A stretch of 64,000 nt of DNA from Chloroflexota bacterium (GCA_016234485.1 JACRBL010000049.1:17095-81094), one strand, 5' to 3'; positions 30,065 to 40,604 are shown, counted from the first letter of the stretch. A program made the numbers and translations. Notes: generated by a model not told the origin, from the letters alone.

Positions 30065-32014
30065 ATGAAAACTAAAATCGTTCAAATCATTTCAGTGTTG
30101 ATGCTGGCGACAGTTCTCATTGGCGCCGCACCTCAAACGGCGTTTGCATCGGCCTCAGGGCAGGTCTCGCTCCAATCGTCAGGTCCGACCGACCCGCAGG
30201 AGATGGAAGCGTTCATGGACGAATTCATCCCTGCCCAGTTGGAAGAGAATCATATTCCAGGCGGGACAGTTTCCGTGGTCAAGGATGGCAAGTTGTTTTT
30301 TGCCAAAGGCTATGGCTACGCAGACCTGGAAACAAAGCGACCCGTGATCGCCGACCAAACTCTCTTTCGCCCGGGTTCAACCTCCAAACTCTTCACATGG
30401 ACCGCGGTGATGCAGTTGGCGGAGCAGGGCAAAGTGGATCTGAATGCAGACGTCAACATTTATCTCAAGGGTTTTCAGATCCCCGCGACTTACCCAGAGC
30501 CGATTACGCTGGCGCATCTGCTGACGCACACTGCCGGCTTTGAGGAGTTTGGCGAAGGTCTGTTCATTCTGGATGGAGAGCGCATGATGCCCCTGACCGA
30601 ACTGATGTCTCTTGGCATGCCGGCGCGCATCTACGCCCCCGGAGAAGTTGTGGCTTATTCCAACTACGGGACTTCGCTGGCAGGTTATATCGTCGAGCAG
30701 GTTTCGGGGCTGTCCTTTGAAGAATACATCGAAGAGAACATCTTCAACCCACTGGGGATGACTCACAGCGCTTTCCGCCAGCCGTTGCCCCCGGAATTGG
30801 CAGGCGACCTGGCTGTTGGCTATCAATACGTTCAGGGCGTTTACAAACCACTGACGGAATGGTGCCAGGGGCGTCCGGCAGGGGGCTCGTCTGTCACCGC
30901 CACCGACATGGCAAAGTTCATGATCGCCCACTTGCAGGACGGGCGCTATGAGAACGTCCGCATTCTGCAAGAATCCACCGCGCAGGAAATGCACCGTTTA
31001 CACTTCACCTCGGATCCTCGCGCCAGCAGCGGCATGGCTTACGGTTTTCTCGTCACACAAATGAATGGACAGCAACTCACCTGGCACGCCGGTGGAACTG
31101 CCGTCTTCCATACGAATTTTGTCCTGCTGCCCGAACACAACGTAGGCTTGTTTGTCTCTTTCAACAGCGATCAAGGACGGATCGCCCACCATAACCTTTT
31201 GCAGGCGTTTATGGATCGCTACTATCCCGCCGTCCCGGCGCTGGTTCCGCAACCGAAGCCGGACTTTGCTTCGCGGGCAACGCGTTTCCTTGGCAGTTAT
31301 CAGACAACCCGCCACAACGAAACCTCGCCGGAAAAACTGCAATCACTTTCCACCGATGTTTCCATCACGCTCACGCCGGAGGACATGCTCCAAACCAGCG
31401 TCAGCGAATACGCGCCTGTTCATAAGTGGATGGAAACGGAAGATCCTCTCGTTTTCATCAGGGATGACGGACACGATACCTTGATCTTTCAGGAAGACGA
31501 AGCCGGGAATATCGTTGGCTTTCTGTTTGGAAACCTGCCAATGTGGACGTACCTGAAGAAGAGTTGGTTTGATACAGCCCCGATCACGATGCTATGGGGC
31601 TTGATAAGCCTGCTGTTCCTGCTGGTCACTGTATTGATGTGGCCGCTGAAATTCGTCATCAACTTGCTCAGGCGCAAACTTGCAAGCGGTGATGCCGTTC
31701 CTCTCCCATCCCGCATTGCGCGCTGGGTTGCCTGGATTTTCAGCGCCGCGAGCTTGTACTTCGTGGTGGCATTCGTCGGAAAGATGCTGGGACCCATGGC
31801 CAACTATGCCGATCGAAATGAGCTGGCAGGCTTGTTCCAAATCCCACCGCTGACGGCGGCGCTGGCAGTCGGCATGATCGTTTTCGCCGTCCTTGCCTGG
31901 GCGCGCGGCTATTGGACCCGTTCCGGGCGGATGTATTACACACTGCTCACAATCGTGGCGCTGGCGTTCCTCGGCTGGCTCAACTATTGGAACCTGATCT
32001 ATCTTCCTTTTTAG
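30065..32014 (+). CDS. Serine beta-lactamase/transpeptidase-like hydrolase with C-terminal TM region
   Basis: STSK, YSNYG, WHAGGTAVFHT; clear paralog of 24733. Confidence 0.88.
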   Translation: MKTKIVQIISVLMLATVLIGAAPQTAFASASGQVSLQSSGPTDPQEMEAFMDEFIPAQLEENHIPGGTVSVVKDGKLFFAKGYGYADLETKRPVIADQTLFRPGSTSKLFTWTAVMQLAEQGKVDLNADVNIYLKGFQIPATYPEPITLAHLLTHTAGFEEFGEGLFILDGERMMPLTELMSLGMPARIYAPGEVVAYSNYGTSLAGYIVEQVSGLSFEEYIEENIFNPLGMTHSAFRQPLPPELAGDLAVGYQYVQGVYKPLTEWCQGRPAGGSSVTATDMAKFMIAHLQDGRYENVRILQESTAQEMHRLHFTSDPRASSGMAYGFLVTQMNGQQLTWHAGGTAVFHTNFVLLPEHNVGLFVSFNSDQGRIAHHNLLQAFMDRYYPAVPALVPQPKPDFASRATRFLGSYQTTRHNETSPEKLQSLSTDVSITLTPEDMLQTSVSEYAPVHKWMETEDPLVFIRDDGHDTLIFQEDEAGNIVGFLFGNLPMWTYLKKSWFDTAPITMLWGLISLLFLLVTVLMWPLKFVINLLRRKLASGDAVPLPSRIARWVAWIFSAASLYFVVAFVGKMLGPMANYADRNELAGLFQIPPLTAALAVGMIVFAVLAWARGYWTRSGRMYYTLLTIVALAFLGWLNYWNLIYLPF

Positions 32015-32082
32015 GCATAACAATTTGAGGGCTTTCCAGAAAAGGGAAGTCCTTGAGACATTCTTCTCCGATGGAGCGAATC

Positions 32083-34107
32083 ATGAATATGAAATCCTTC
32101 CGAATCTTCTCTTTCTTGATGCTTGCAATCATGCTGATGATGGCAATAGTCCAACCCGCTTTCGCCTCGAACGCTGGTTATCGAAATACTCAGGCGCAAG
32201 CCCCGATGTCGCCATCGGGTCCCGCCGACCCGGCCGAATTCGAAGCCTTCCTCGACGCCTACCTGGCCGAACAGACGCAGACCCACCACATCCCCGGCGT
32301 AGTCTTTACGATGGTGAAAGACGGTGAAGTCTTCTTCTCCAAAGGCTACGGCTATGCCGACCTCGAAAAGCAGACACCCTTCGACCCCGAACAAACCGTG
32401 CTTATCACAGCTTCCCTGGCAAAGGCTTTTGCCGCTGTAGGCGTTCTCCAACTCAACGAACGCGGACAGATTGACATGCACGAAGATGTCCGCCCCTATT
32501 TCAAGGACTTCCCACTCAAAACCAATTTCGACGAACCGCTGACCTTCGCCAACCTGCTGACCCATACCGACGGATTTGAAGCGCGCATGATCGGAATTGC
32601 GGCTTTGAATGAAGACGACCTGCTTCCACTTGGTGATCTGCTCGAAACGTACGCGCCAACCCAAATCTATCCGCCTGGTCAATATATGACCTACGGCGAC
32701 TACGCCGCAAATTTGGGAGGCTACCTGACCCAGGAAATCAGCGGAATGCCGTTTGAGCAATACATGGCTGAAAATATTTTTGTCCCACTCGGTATGACAA
32801 GTAGTTCCTTTGTTCAGCCGCCATCGGAAGAACTGTTCAGCCGTCAGGCTGTTGGGTACGAATACCAGAACGAACATCAAGAACCCGTGCTGAACTTTTA
32901 CCCCCGCTATGCTCCTTCGGGCGGACTGCGGACAACCGCCGCGGATATGAACCGCTTCATGCTGGCGCTCTTGAACGGCGGCGAATATGCTGGCGCGCAA
33001 ATTCTGAATGAATCCACAGTCGAGATGATGTTCACGCAACAATTCGCGCCCCATCCCAAAACGAGCGGGATCTCTTATGGACTATTCGAACACCTGGAGA
33101 ACGGACAGCAACTCTTCCTGCGCGACGGCGACGGCGTTGGAACCCGCAGCCGCATGGTCTTGTTCCCCGAGCAGGATTTGGGATTCTTCATCAGTTACAA
33201 CTCTGGCGACAGCAACCTGCGCCTGGACATCGTCAGCGCCTTCCTCGATCACTACTACCCCGAGGCGGGTTCGAACGTTCCCGTGCCGCTAACAGGTTAT
33301 CAGGACCGCGCCCCTCAGTTTGCTGGAACCTACCGTCCCCTGCAAGCCGACGCGACCACCTTTGGCAAGTCCATGTATTTCTTCTCGCAACTGGTTGAAG
33401 TAACGACCACGAAAGAAGGTTACCTGTCCATTACGACGGCAGGAATGGGCGGCGATCAAAGCAGCGCCATGGGCGGGTTTGAGGGAACCAGTCTGTGGGT
33501 GGAGGTTGAACCGCTGTACTTCGAGCGCGTGGACGGCAAAGGTCAACTCGCTTTCGTCGAGGATGAATCAGGGAAGATCATCCAGATGATTTCGGGGCAG
33601 GGTTATCACAGCACGTTCGCAAAATTGCCCTGGTATGAAGCCCAGTCCTTCCAGATGGTCCTCATCGAACTGGTGGCTGTCCTGCTGATCTCGATGCTAG
33701 TTTCCACCTGTATCGCCTGGCCGCTCAGCGCGCTCATCCGCAAATTGCGCAAACAACCCAATCAGAAAGTTTCATGGGGCGCGGTGGTTGCCCGTTTGTG
33801 GATCACGCTGGTTGGCAGTATGTTGGTATTGTTCCTCCTGCGAGCTGTCGGCGTTTTATATGCCATTGGCTCTATTGGTGGAATGCCCAACTTTGTCTGG
33901 GGTATCAACAACGACATCATTGAATCCCTGGACAGTCTCACACTGCCTGTCATGCTGGCATTAGCCTTGCCTGTCTTCACCGTCCTGGCATGGGTCAAAG
34001 GCTGGTGGAAAATCTCCACACGGGTGCATTACACGCTCGTCGCCCTGGCTGTCTTTGCAGGCATCTGGTGGGCGCATTACTGGAATCTGCTTGGATTTCG
34101 GACGTAA
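32083..34107 (+). CDS. Serine beta-lactamase/transpeptidase-like hydrolase with C-terminal TM region
   Basis: SLAK, YGDYA in the YxN position; paralog of 24733 and 30065. Confidence 0.85.
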   Translation: MNMKSFRIFSFLMLAIMLMMAIVQPAFASNAGYRNTQAQAPMSPSGPADPAEFEAFLDAYLAEQTQTHHIPGVVFTMVKDGEVFFSKGYGYADLEKQTPFDPEQTVLITASLAKAFAAVGVLQLNERGQIDMHEDVRPYFKDFPLKTNFDEPLTFANLLTHTDGFEARMIGIAALNEDDLLPLGDLLETYAPTQIYPPGQYMTYGDYAANLGGYLTQEISGMPFEQYMAENIFVPLGMTSSSFVQPPSEELFSRQAVGYEYQNEHQEPVLNFYPRYAPSGGLRTTAADMNRFMLALLNGGEYAGAQILNESTVEMMFTQQFAPHPKTSGISYGLFEHLENGQQLFLRDGDGVGTRSRMVLFPEQDLGFFISYNSGDSNLRLDIVSAFLDHYYPEAGSNVPVPLTGYQDRAPQFAGTYRPLQADATTFGKSMYFFSQLVEVTTTKEGYLSITTAGMGGDQSSAMGGFEGTSLWVEVEPLYFERVDGKGQLAFVEDESGKIIQMISGQGYHSTFAKLPWYEAQSFQMVLIELVAVLLISMLVSTCIAWPLSALIRKLRKQPNQKVSWGAVVARLWITLVGSMLVLFLLRAVGVLYAIGSIGGMPNFVWGINNDIIESLDSLTLPVMLALALPVFTVLAWVKGWWKISTRVHYTLVALAVFAGIWWAHYWNLLGFRT

Positions 34108-34206
34108 CGTTTTCCGATCTCAGGGGCTTCTATTATCAGGAAGCCCCTGAGAAGATCCGGCAACAAAAGTTTTCAGTCGGACCTGTAATCACGAAATCAG
34201 GCAAGT

Positions 34207-34701
34207 ATGAATGACATCCAAATAGGATTCCCCACAGAGTCTGACTGGCCCTGGATCATCGAGCGCCATGCCGAAACCGCCTGGGCCAGCCTGATCCCCG
34301 AACTGCAAGCCGCGGTATCCATCCAGATGGTGCGCGATAGCCTAGTTGAGCAAACTGCGAAGTTCCGCGCGGACCATGGAGCGACCAATCAAGTCTTTGT
34401 CGCCCGAAGCGTTGACGGCAAAGAAGTCGGCTATGTTTGGGTGGGACAAGCCAGGAGCGCGTTTACAGGAGCGATGCAGGCTCATATTCTCAATATCTAT
34501 GTTGCAGATGAATTCCGCGGCCAGGGAATTGGAGCAAAATTGATGGCAAAGGCGGAAGACTGGGCGTGCCAACAAAAGTTGGAGAGGATAGGATTGAGCG
34601 TAGCCGCGCACAATAAACCAGCCGCCGCTTTGTATGAAAACCTTTCCTACAAAATTGAAACCCTGCGGATGTTCAAGAACCTCGATCAGAGTTCCTCATG
34701 A
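34207..34701 (+). CDS. GNAT-family N-acetyltransferase
   Basis: ILNIYVADEFRGQGIGAKLMAKAEDWACQQKLERIGLSVAAHNKPAAALYENL. Confidence 0.88.
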   Translation: MNDIQIGFPTESDWPWIIERHAETAWASLIPELQAAVSIQMVRDSLVEQTAKFRADHGATNQVFVARSVDGKEVGYVWVGQARSAFTGAMQAHILNIYVADEFRGQGIGAKLMAKAEDWACQQKLERIGLSVAAHNKPAAALYENLSYKIETLRMFKNLDQSSS

Positions 34702-35531
34702 ACACTAAAAATCAAATTCACAAACTAGGCTTTCTTTCGTTGCTCGTATTGGCGATGCTCGTCAACATATTGGGGCAAGCCATCCACGAGGGAGGCCATC
34801 TTATGGTTTATCAACTCATGGGCCGCGGGCCTGTTTGGGCATTCACCAGTTTGATCCAACTTTGGGATGCAACCCCCATTCATCCGGATGAATGGGTTGA
34901 AACCAGTTGGGATGGCGAGCGCGGTTGGCTGAAATTGAATTCTCCCGTATCGAGCAAAACGGAACGTGTGATCTCCACCGCGGCCGGTCCTCTCGCAGGG
35001 TTAGTGGGCGCCGTCCTGGGTCTCGCAATCGCGCGGCGGGGCAAGGGACTCCCATTAAAACAGCTTGGACTTGTTTTGGCGCTGAACGCTTCGCTTGTGG
35101 CGGCGCTTTATTATCTCCGCAGCCCCTTACGAACAGGGGGGGATGAATACGAGATTGCCATGCAATTGGGCGTTGCAAGATCTGCAATTGATATTCCTCT
35201 GGGATTGGCATTTACTTTATGTCTCTTCCTGGCTTTGCGCGAATTTCCGTCATGGCGTACAAGACTAAAATGGTTTGGAACTGTTTTACTTGGCAGTGTA
35301 GCCACCGGGCTTCTGATGGTAGGCGCTGATCCTTTCATAATTGCCCAGGTAGATGCAGGCAATCCCTGGTTTCAACCCATGTTGGGATACTCGTTCCCGG
35401 TTTTTCTGGTGAATGGGATGACGCTCCTTTGGATCTGGATTTGGTGTTATTGGCAGAAAAAGCAACAGATGCCGCTTGAACATCATCAAATCGAGGAGCA
35501 ATCCAAATCAGAGGAGTTGATACAAAGCTAA
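34698..35531 (+). CDS. Integral membrane protein with HExxH (HEGGH), putative membrane metalloprotease
   Basis: QAIHEGGHLMVYQL in the first TM region; several TM helices; ATGA overlap with upstream gene. Confidence 0.55.
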   Translation: MNTKNQIHKLGFLSLLVLAMLVNILGQAIHEGGHLMVYQLMGRGPVWAFTSLIQLWDATPIHPDEWVETSWDGERGWLKLNSPVSSKTERVISTAAGPLAGLVGAVLGLAIARRGKGLPLKQLGLVLALNASLVAALYYLRSPLRTGGDEYEIAMQLGVARSAIDIPLGLAFTLCLFLALREFPSWRTRLKWFGTVLLGSVATGLLMVGADPFIIAQVDAGNPWFQPMLGYSFPVFLVNGMTLLWIWIWCYWQKKQQMPLEHHQIEEQSKSEELIQS

Positions 35532-36256
35532 TGAAACGACCGCTTTGGCTTGATATCGCGTTGATGATTCTGATCCCTATTATGGGAATGGCTCTTGGCG
35601 TTGCAGTCACTGTTTTGCTGAATTTTGACCAGGAAAATTACAACAGCAACCTCGTCATCAACCTGTTCTTCCTCACGGCTTGTATCGGCTTGCTGTGCGT
35701 CTTTAAATTCTCGCGCGGAGAGTTGGGATTGAAGATCGTCAAGGAAAAGATACGCTGGCATGTGATCGCCTCGCTGGCAGTTTTCAGCCTATACATGCTG
35801 TTTTATGTCTTTGTGATTCGCATCTCAAGCCTCAAACCGATTTCTGCAAACACAGTTTGGGGACTTCTGACCTATCTCGTGGTGGTCATCGCCGAGGAAC
35901 TTTATTTCCGCGGCATGGTGTATGGTTTCTTCAAGAAGCGTTTTTCTGGAAAGACGGCGTTAATCGTTTCGTCGCTTTTGTTTGGGATATTTCACGCCAG
36001 CCAGGGTTTGGAAGGCATCCTATCGAGAACCATTACTGGCTGGCTGTGGGGTAGTGTGCGCTATTCCTCGAAGATGATTTTTCTGCTCATTTTCCCAATC
36101 CATTTTGCTTACAACGTAATCTGGTTATTGTTCGAAGGCAACTGGAGCGACCCGCCTGTCTGGGTAATCTACGGTCTGCCCGCCATCGAATTTTTACTCG
36201 GCCTGGCAATCGTGATTTTACATGACCACCGTTCGGCAGGGAAACCACAGTCATGA
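35531..36256 (+). CDS. CPBP-family intramembrane endopeptidase
   Basis: AEELYFRGMVYGFF (EExxxR), FGIFHAS, HFAYNVIW; TAATG overlap with upstream gene. Confidence 0.88.
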   Translation: MKRPLWLDIALMILIPIMGMALGVAVTVLLNFDQENYNSNLVINLFFLTACIGLLCVFKFSRGELGLKIVKEKIRWHVIASLAVFSLYMLFYVFVIRISSLKPISANTVWGLLTYLVVVIAEELYFRGMVYGFFKKRFSGKTALIVSSLLFGIFHASQGLEGILSRTITGWLWGSVRYSSKMIFLLIFPIHFAYNVIWLLFEGNWSDPPVWVIYGLPAIEFLLGLAIVILHDHRSAGKPQS

Positions 36257-37452
36257 AAAGAACTGCAAAACAAATCTTGTTAGGCTTGCTTGCCATCATC
36301 AGCTTGCTTCTGCTCTATGCCTACCTCACTTACCCGGCGGAATACGTCAACCGCGTCCTGCGTTGGCGTGATTCGGATGTCTACGACTACCAGAAATTAC
36401 CCGAACACCCGCTTGCGATTTCAGGCTCACCCTTTGAGCTCTCTCTCAATTTGGATGAAGAACACGTTCGGACTCAGTTTGGGCTTGCTTCCGGCATGGA
36501 CGATTTTGACTCCTTCCTGGAGAAGAACCGCACCCAGGCATTTATCGTGATCCATGACGACACTATCCTGTACGAAAGATATTTCAACGGCGCCAGCCGC
36601 GACTCGATTGTCACTTCGTTTTCGATAGCAAAATCGTTTACCTCCGCCCTGATCGGGGTCGCCATCTCCGAAGGTCACATCCACAGCGTGGACGATCCCA
36701 TCACCGATTACCTGCCCGAATTAGAAGACCGCGATCCAGCCTTTGCAAACATCACCATCCGCAACTTATTGATGATGTCGTCGGGAATCAAATACGCCGA
36801 ATTTCCCTTCGTCAACGGCGATGACGCCAAAACCTACTACTATCCCGACCTGCGTCAACTGGCGTTGAATGATACAAAAATCGTTGGTGCGCCGGGTGAA
36901 AAATTCCTTTACAACAATTATCATCCCTTGCTGTTGGGAATGATTCTCGAACGCGCCACAGGTACATCTGTGGCAAACTATTTGCAGGAAAAAATCTGGA
37001 AGCCCATTGGCATGGAATATCCCGGCTCGTGGAGTTTGGATGAAGCCGAGTTTGAAAAAATGGAAAGCGGCATCAACGCCCGCGCCATTGACTTCGCCAA
37101 ATTTGGGCGCTTGTTCCTGAATAACGGAAACTGGAACGGTGATCAGGTGGTTCCAGCGGAATGGGTGGTCGAGTCAACGCAGGCAGATACCTCCGTTGAT
37201 TACACTCATTACTACCCCGATGATTTCATCTTCGCCAACGGACAAGGCTACTACAAATACATGTGGTGGGGCATCCAGCGCGACGAACAGAATCATGATT
37301 TCATGGCGCTCGGCAATCACGGACAATTCATCTACATCTCGCCCCAAAAGAACCTGATCATCCTGCGCTTCGGCGAATCGTACGGAGAAATTACAGGTGC
37401 CGATGGCTGGGTGGATGCGTTCTATAAATTCGCAACCAGTTTTGATGAATAA
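36253..37452 (+). CDS. Serine beta-lactamase-like hydrolase (fourth paralog)
   Basis: SIAKSFTSALIG; YNNYH; GNHGQFIYISP; ATGA overlap with upstream gene. Confidence 0.88.
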   Translation: MKRTAKQILLGLLAIISLLLLYAYLTYPAEYVNRVLRWRDSDVYDYQKLPEHPLAISGSPFELSLNLDEEHVRTQFGLASGMDDFDSFLEKNRTQAFIVIHDDTILYERYFNGASRDSIVTSFSIAKSFTSALIGVAISEGHIHSVDDPITDYLPELEDRDPAFANITIRNLLMMSSGIKYAEFPFVNGDDAKTYYYPDLRQLALNDTKIVGAPGEKFLYNNYHPLLLGMILERATGTSVANYLQEKIWKPIGMEYPGSWSLDEAEFEKMESGINARAIDFAKFGRLFLNNGNWNGDQVVPAEWVVESTQADTSVDYTHYYPDDFIFANGQGYYKYMWWGIQRDEQNHDFMALGNHGQFIYISPQKNLIILRFGESYGEITGADGWVDAFYKFATSFDE

Positions 37453-37470
37453 AGACAACGGAGGATTTCA

Positions 37471-38082
37471 ATGGAATCACACGCATTGAGCAGATGGCAA
37501 CAGTTTTATCTGGATAATTCAAAGTTGGGTTCCATTCCTCACTCTGCTTGCGCCAATCAAGCCGCAAAGATATTCGCCGAGAGCAACTGCCAGATCATAT
37601 TGGATCTGGGATGCGGCGCTGGTAGGGATTCGATCTGCCTGGCAAACGGCGGGGTAAAAGTTATTGGGTTGGATGCCGCTCGCTCGGGATTAGCGCTTGC
37701 CCAAAAGCGTGTCACGCCCTCCCAAGTCAGGCTATCCTGGGTCGAGTCTGATTCTCGTTTCCTGCCTTTTCCCGATGCCTTGTTCGATGGCGTTTACTGC
37801 TTTGGATTGTTGCATGAATTTGTGAGTCAATCCGCCAGGTCAGACGTGCGCCTGACAATGGATGAAATCAACCGCGTTCTGAAGCCATCGGGAACAGCGA
37901 TTGTAGCGACAGTGGCAGGGGATCCTCAAAAGGGATTGCCGCATGTGCAAAACTTTTCAGAGGAAATGTTTGATACCGTCATTGCCGAATTCCGCTGTGT
38001 CGAGAAGAAGGTGTATGACGATTTAGGCTGCACGGGCAGGCCGGATTATAGGGTATGGTTTGGGCATTTGGCCAAGAAATAA
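37471..38082 (+). CDS. Class I SAM-dependent methyltransferase
   Basis: IILDLGCGAGRDSICLANGGVKVIGLDAA; DALFDGVYCFGLLHEF. Confidence 0.85.
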   Translation: MESHALSRWQQFYLDNSKLGSIPHSACANQAAKIFAESNCQIILDLGCGAGRDSICLANGGVKVIGLDAARSGLALAQKRVTPSQVRLSWVESDSRFLPFPDALFDGVYCFGLLHEFVSQSARSDVRLTMDEINRVLKPSGTAIVATVAGDPQKGLPHVQNFSEEMFDTVIAEFRCVEKKVYDDLGCTGRPDYRVWFGHLAKK

Positions 38083-38136
38083 GCAGGGAGAAATATTCTT
38101 GATTACTTTAGATATAATCGCTTTCGATGCCGACGA

Positions 38137-38200
38137 TTTACTTATTGAATTTTGAGAAAAGAAAGTTACATTTTAGCCAAAATTATGAATGAAAACGACA
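38137..38200. repeat. Dispersed ~60 bp AT-rich repeat, copy 2
   Basis: TTACTTATTGAATTTTGAGAAAAGAAAGTTACATTTTAGCCAAAATTATGAATGAAAACGA resembles 16858-16920. Confidence 0.5.
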
Positions 38201-38361
38201 CGTAGCAAATCTACCGATAACAAAGGCACAAAACAGCCAATTCTCGGCGTCTTTAAGTTGCAAGTTGATAACCAGTCAGATTTTGACAAATTCCTCGAGC
38301 TGTCTTGAAATAAGCCTTCAAAATCATCCTTTTCCTGGACATAGAACACGAAAAATAAGTA

Positions 38362-38854
38362 CGATTGTGTCCATCCCTGTCCCTGCGGCTATTACGGCGA
38401 CACGATGAAGCCCTGCACCTGCGCGCCCGCCGTGGTGACGAAATATCAAAAAAGAATCTCAGGCCCGTTGCTGGATCGCATTGACATCCACATCGAAGTC
38501 CCGCGCGTGGATTATCAAAAACTTAGCAGTGACCGACTCGGAGAATCGTCGGCGGAGATTCGGCAGAGGGTGGAGAATGCCCGCCAGGTTCAGCGTGAAC
38601 GATTTGCGGAGTCGTCTGCCATCGCCTGCAACGCGGACATGCGAATCGCGGAAGTCCGCAAGTTTTGCAAATTGGACGAGACCAGCGAGTCGCTCATGCG
38701 CTCGGCCATGAATCAGATGAATTTATCGGCGCGGGCGTATCATCGCATTTTGAAACTGGCGCGCACGATCGCAGATTTGGGCGGAAGCGAAACCATCCAG
38801 CCGCCGCATTTGGCGGATGCGTTGCAGTACAGGCCGAAGTTGATGGTGAGTTGA
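38362..38854 (+). pseudogene. comM/YifB 3' fragment, copy 2
   Basis: PCPCGYYGDTMKPCTCAPAVVTKYQKRISGPLLDRIDIHIEVPRVDYQKLSSDRLGESSAEIRQRV...; no ATPase N-terminal half. Confidence 0.85.
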
Positions 38855-38866
38855 GAACGCCAGGCG

Positions 38867-40555
38867 TTATGGGTGATTTTTTACCATCAAGCGAATGACG
38901 CTGTTTCTGCGCGGGGAGATTTCAATAAAAAACGGAATTTTCTTGCGCAGGAATTGGCTCCTCCATCTCGCTAAACAATCCGCATCTTTCCGCGCGGACG
39001 ATGGGCAGGATACTCGCCTCAATCGTTGCCATCTGGGACTCATCGCTGGCATTGAAGAGAGTGAGAAGAATCGCTTCGGATTCCGCACGCAAGTTGAGGG
39101 TGAGGATGGGCGGCTGTGGGAGGCGAAGTAATTCCCCGGAAGCAGGGAGGTGTTCTGTAGCGGCAGGCTCGCCGAGATGTTGCACGAGCGGACGCGCGTG
39201 CTCGGTTTCGGAAGCAAACCGATAGGCGCGTGATTCGTCGAAGTCGCCCACGTAGGGCAGGATGGCATACCGTGCGGTGACTGTCCCAGGCTGTGCTCCA
39301 GGGAAGTTCGTCTCCCAATAATTGTTCGTGACCCAACCGAGGAACATGGCGCGTTCGAGCGTGATGTCTTGTTGATTATGGGCGAAGTGGAAGTCGCCGA
39401 GTTGCGCCATCGGGTTTTCGGGCGTGGCGATGGTGACGCCGCGCTCGCCGTTGTTGAAGTCCACCCAGCCTTGCACGGTGAAATAATCTCGGCAGGAACC
39501 CGCGAGTTGATCGAGGTGCGGGAGGACGGGCATTCCGCCGATGTCGAAGCGCGCTTGTGCGTTGGGAGTGTTGAACGGGAAGAGCAGGTACGTGGCTTCG
39601 GGATGAATCGTGGCGCCCATCTGCCACTCGGATTGGAATTCAATCGCGTCGCCGTTATCGGGGATGAAGGTGCGCTGGTAAATCTTGCCGATGTGCGCGT
39701 GTTCAAGCGTTTGCTCGACGATGACAGTGAATGGCAGGCGATAGACTTTATGCAAAAGGACTTTATTTGGAGCAGTGCGATTGGCTTGCCAGTCTGGATG
39801 CCAGCCGCGCGGCGTGGCGGTGTCCGCGATCCAGTTGACCAGGCAGAGTTGCTTGCGCGGTTCGGGCGCGTCGTGGTCGGCGACTTCCTCGTGGACAAAT
39901 CCGTGCAGGGAATGTTCCGCCGATGAGTCAATCCATTCATGGTTGAGTTGTTTATCGAATAATGATGTTGCGCCGTCTTTTTGTGTATCGAAGGTAATGC
40001 GATGGCGCCCGTTCTAGATGATGGTGTCATCGCTCTCGATGGCTTCACTCATGCTGGTCAGCGACTCCCAGTTGACGACCGCGTATCCAAACGCAGGGAC
40101 GGTCATCGGTTTGAGTTGCCAACCCATCCCGCCGTGGAAGCCCGTTTCGGCGCGCCCCGCCCAGAAGTCGGTGGGATGCGCCATGCGTCCGATGAAGTGG
40201 CGGCTGGAGGAGGAGTCGTCGGGCAGGCCGCGCGGGATGAGGACATTTTTCGGGATGGATCCGCTGATGACGCGTTCCCACGGAAGCGGGTTGAAGATCA
40301 GCAGATTGCTCGGATCGTCCGCGAGACGAGGCGCGCGAAATCCGCGAGGGCGTCGCGTTCGAGCAGGAGACTCAACGAACGCGCCGTGTAGGCGAGATTC
40401 TTTTTGTGATTGTCCATCGCCAGCGAGAGCGCGGTCTTGACCCCACCGTCCGCGCCCGCGTAAAAAACGTCGCGCTGAACTAAGTCCGCGCTTTGGGCGG
40501 GCGCGCAAGCAGAGATCAATAGCAAGATGACGAGCAGAGGCAGAATTTTTTTCAT
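38867..40555 (-). pseudogene. Decayed lipoprotein-signal GH38 alpha-mannosidase-like gene; catalytic region largely absent
   Basis: MKKILPLLVILLLISACAPAQ..., then GH38-like C-terminal segments spread over frames (NLLIFNPLPWERV; RITFDTQKDGATSLFDKQLNHEW; EISPRRNSVIRL). Disrupted by a frameshift ~40322-40331, in-frame TAG at 40014-40016 and a frameshift ~38940. Confidence 0.75.
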
Positions 40556-40604
40556 GTTGTCTCCAATCACAGGCAGAGGCGTATCAACGCTTTTCTCAGG
40601 TAAT

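Noticed and set aside
24733-37452. Calling the hydrolases and APH/GNAT genes true antibiotic-resistance determinants
   Set aside because: These families are broad; sequence alone does not support a drug substrate, so reported only as an open hypothesis.
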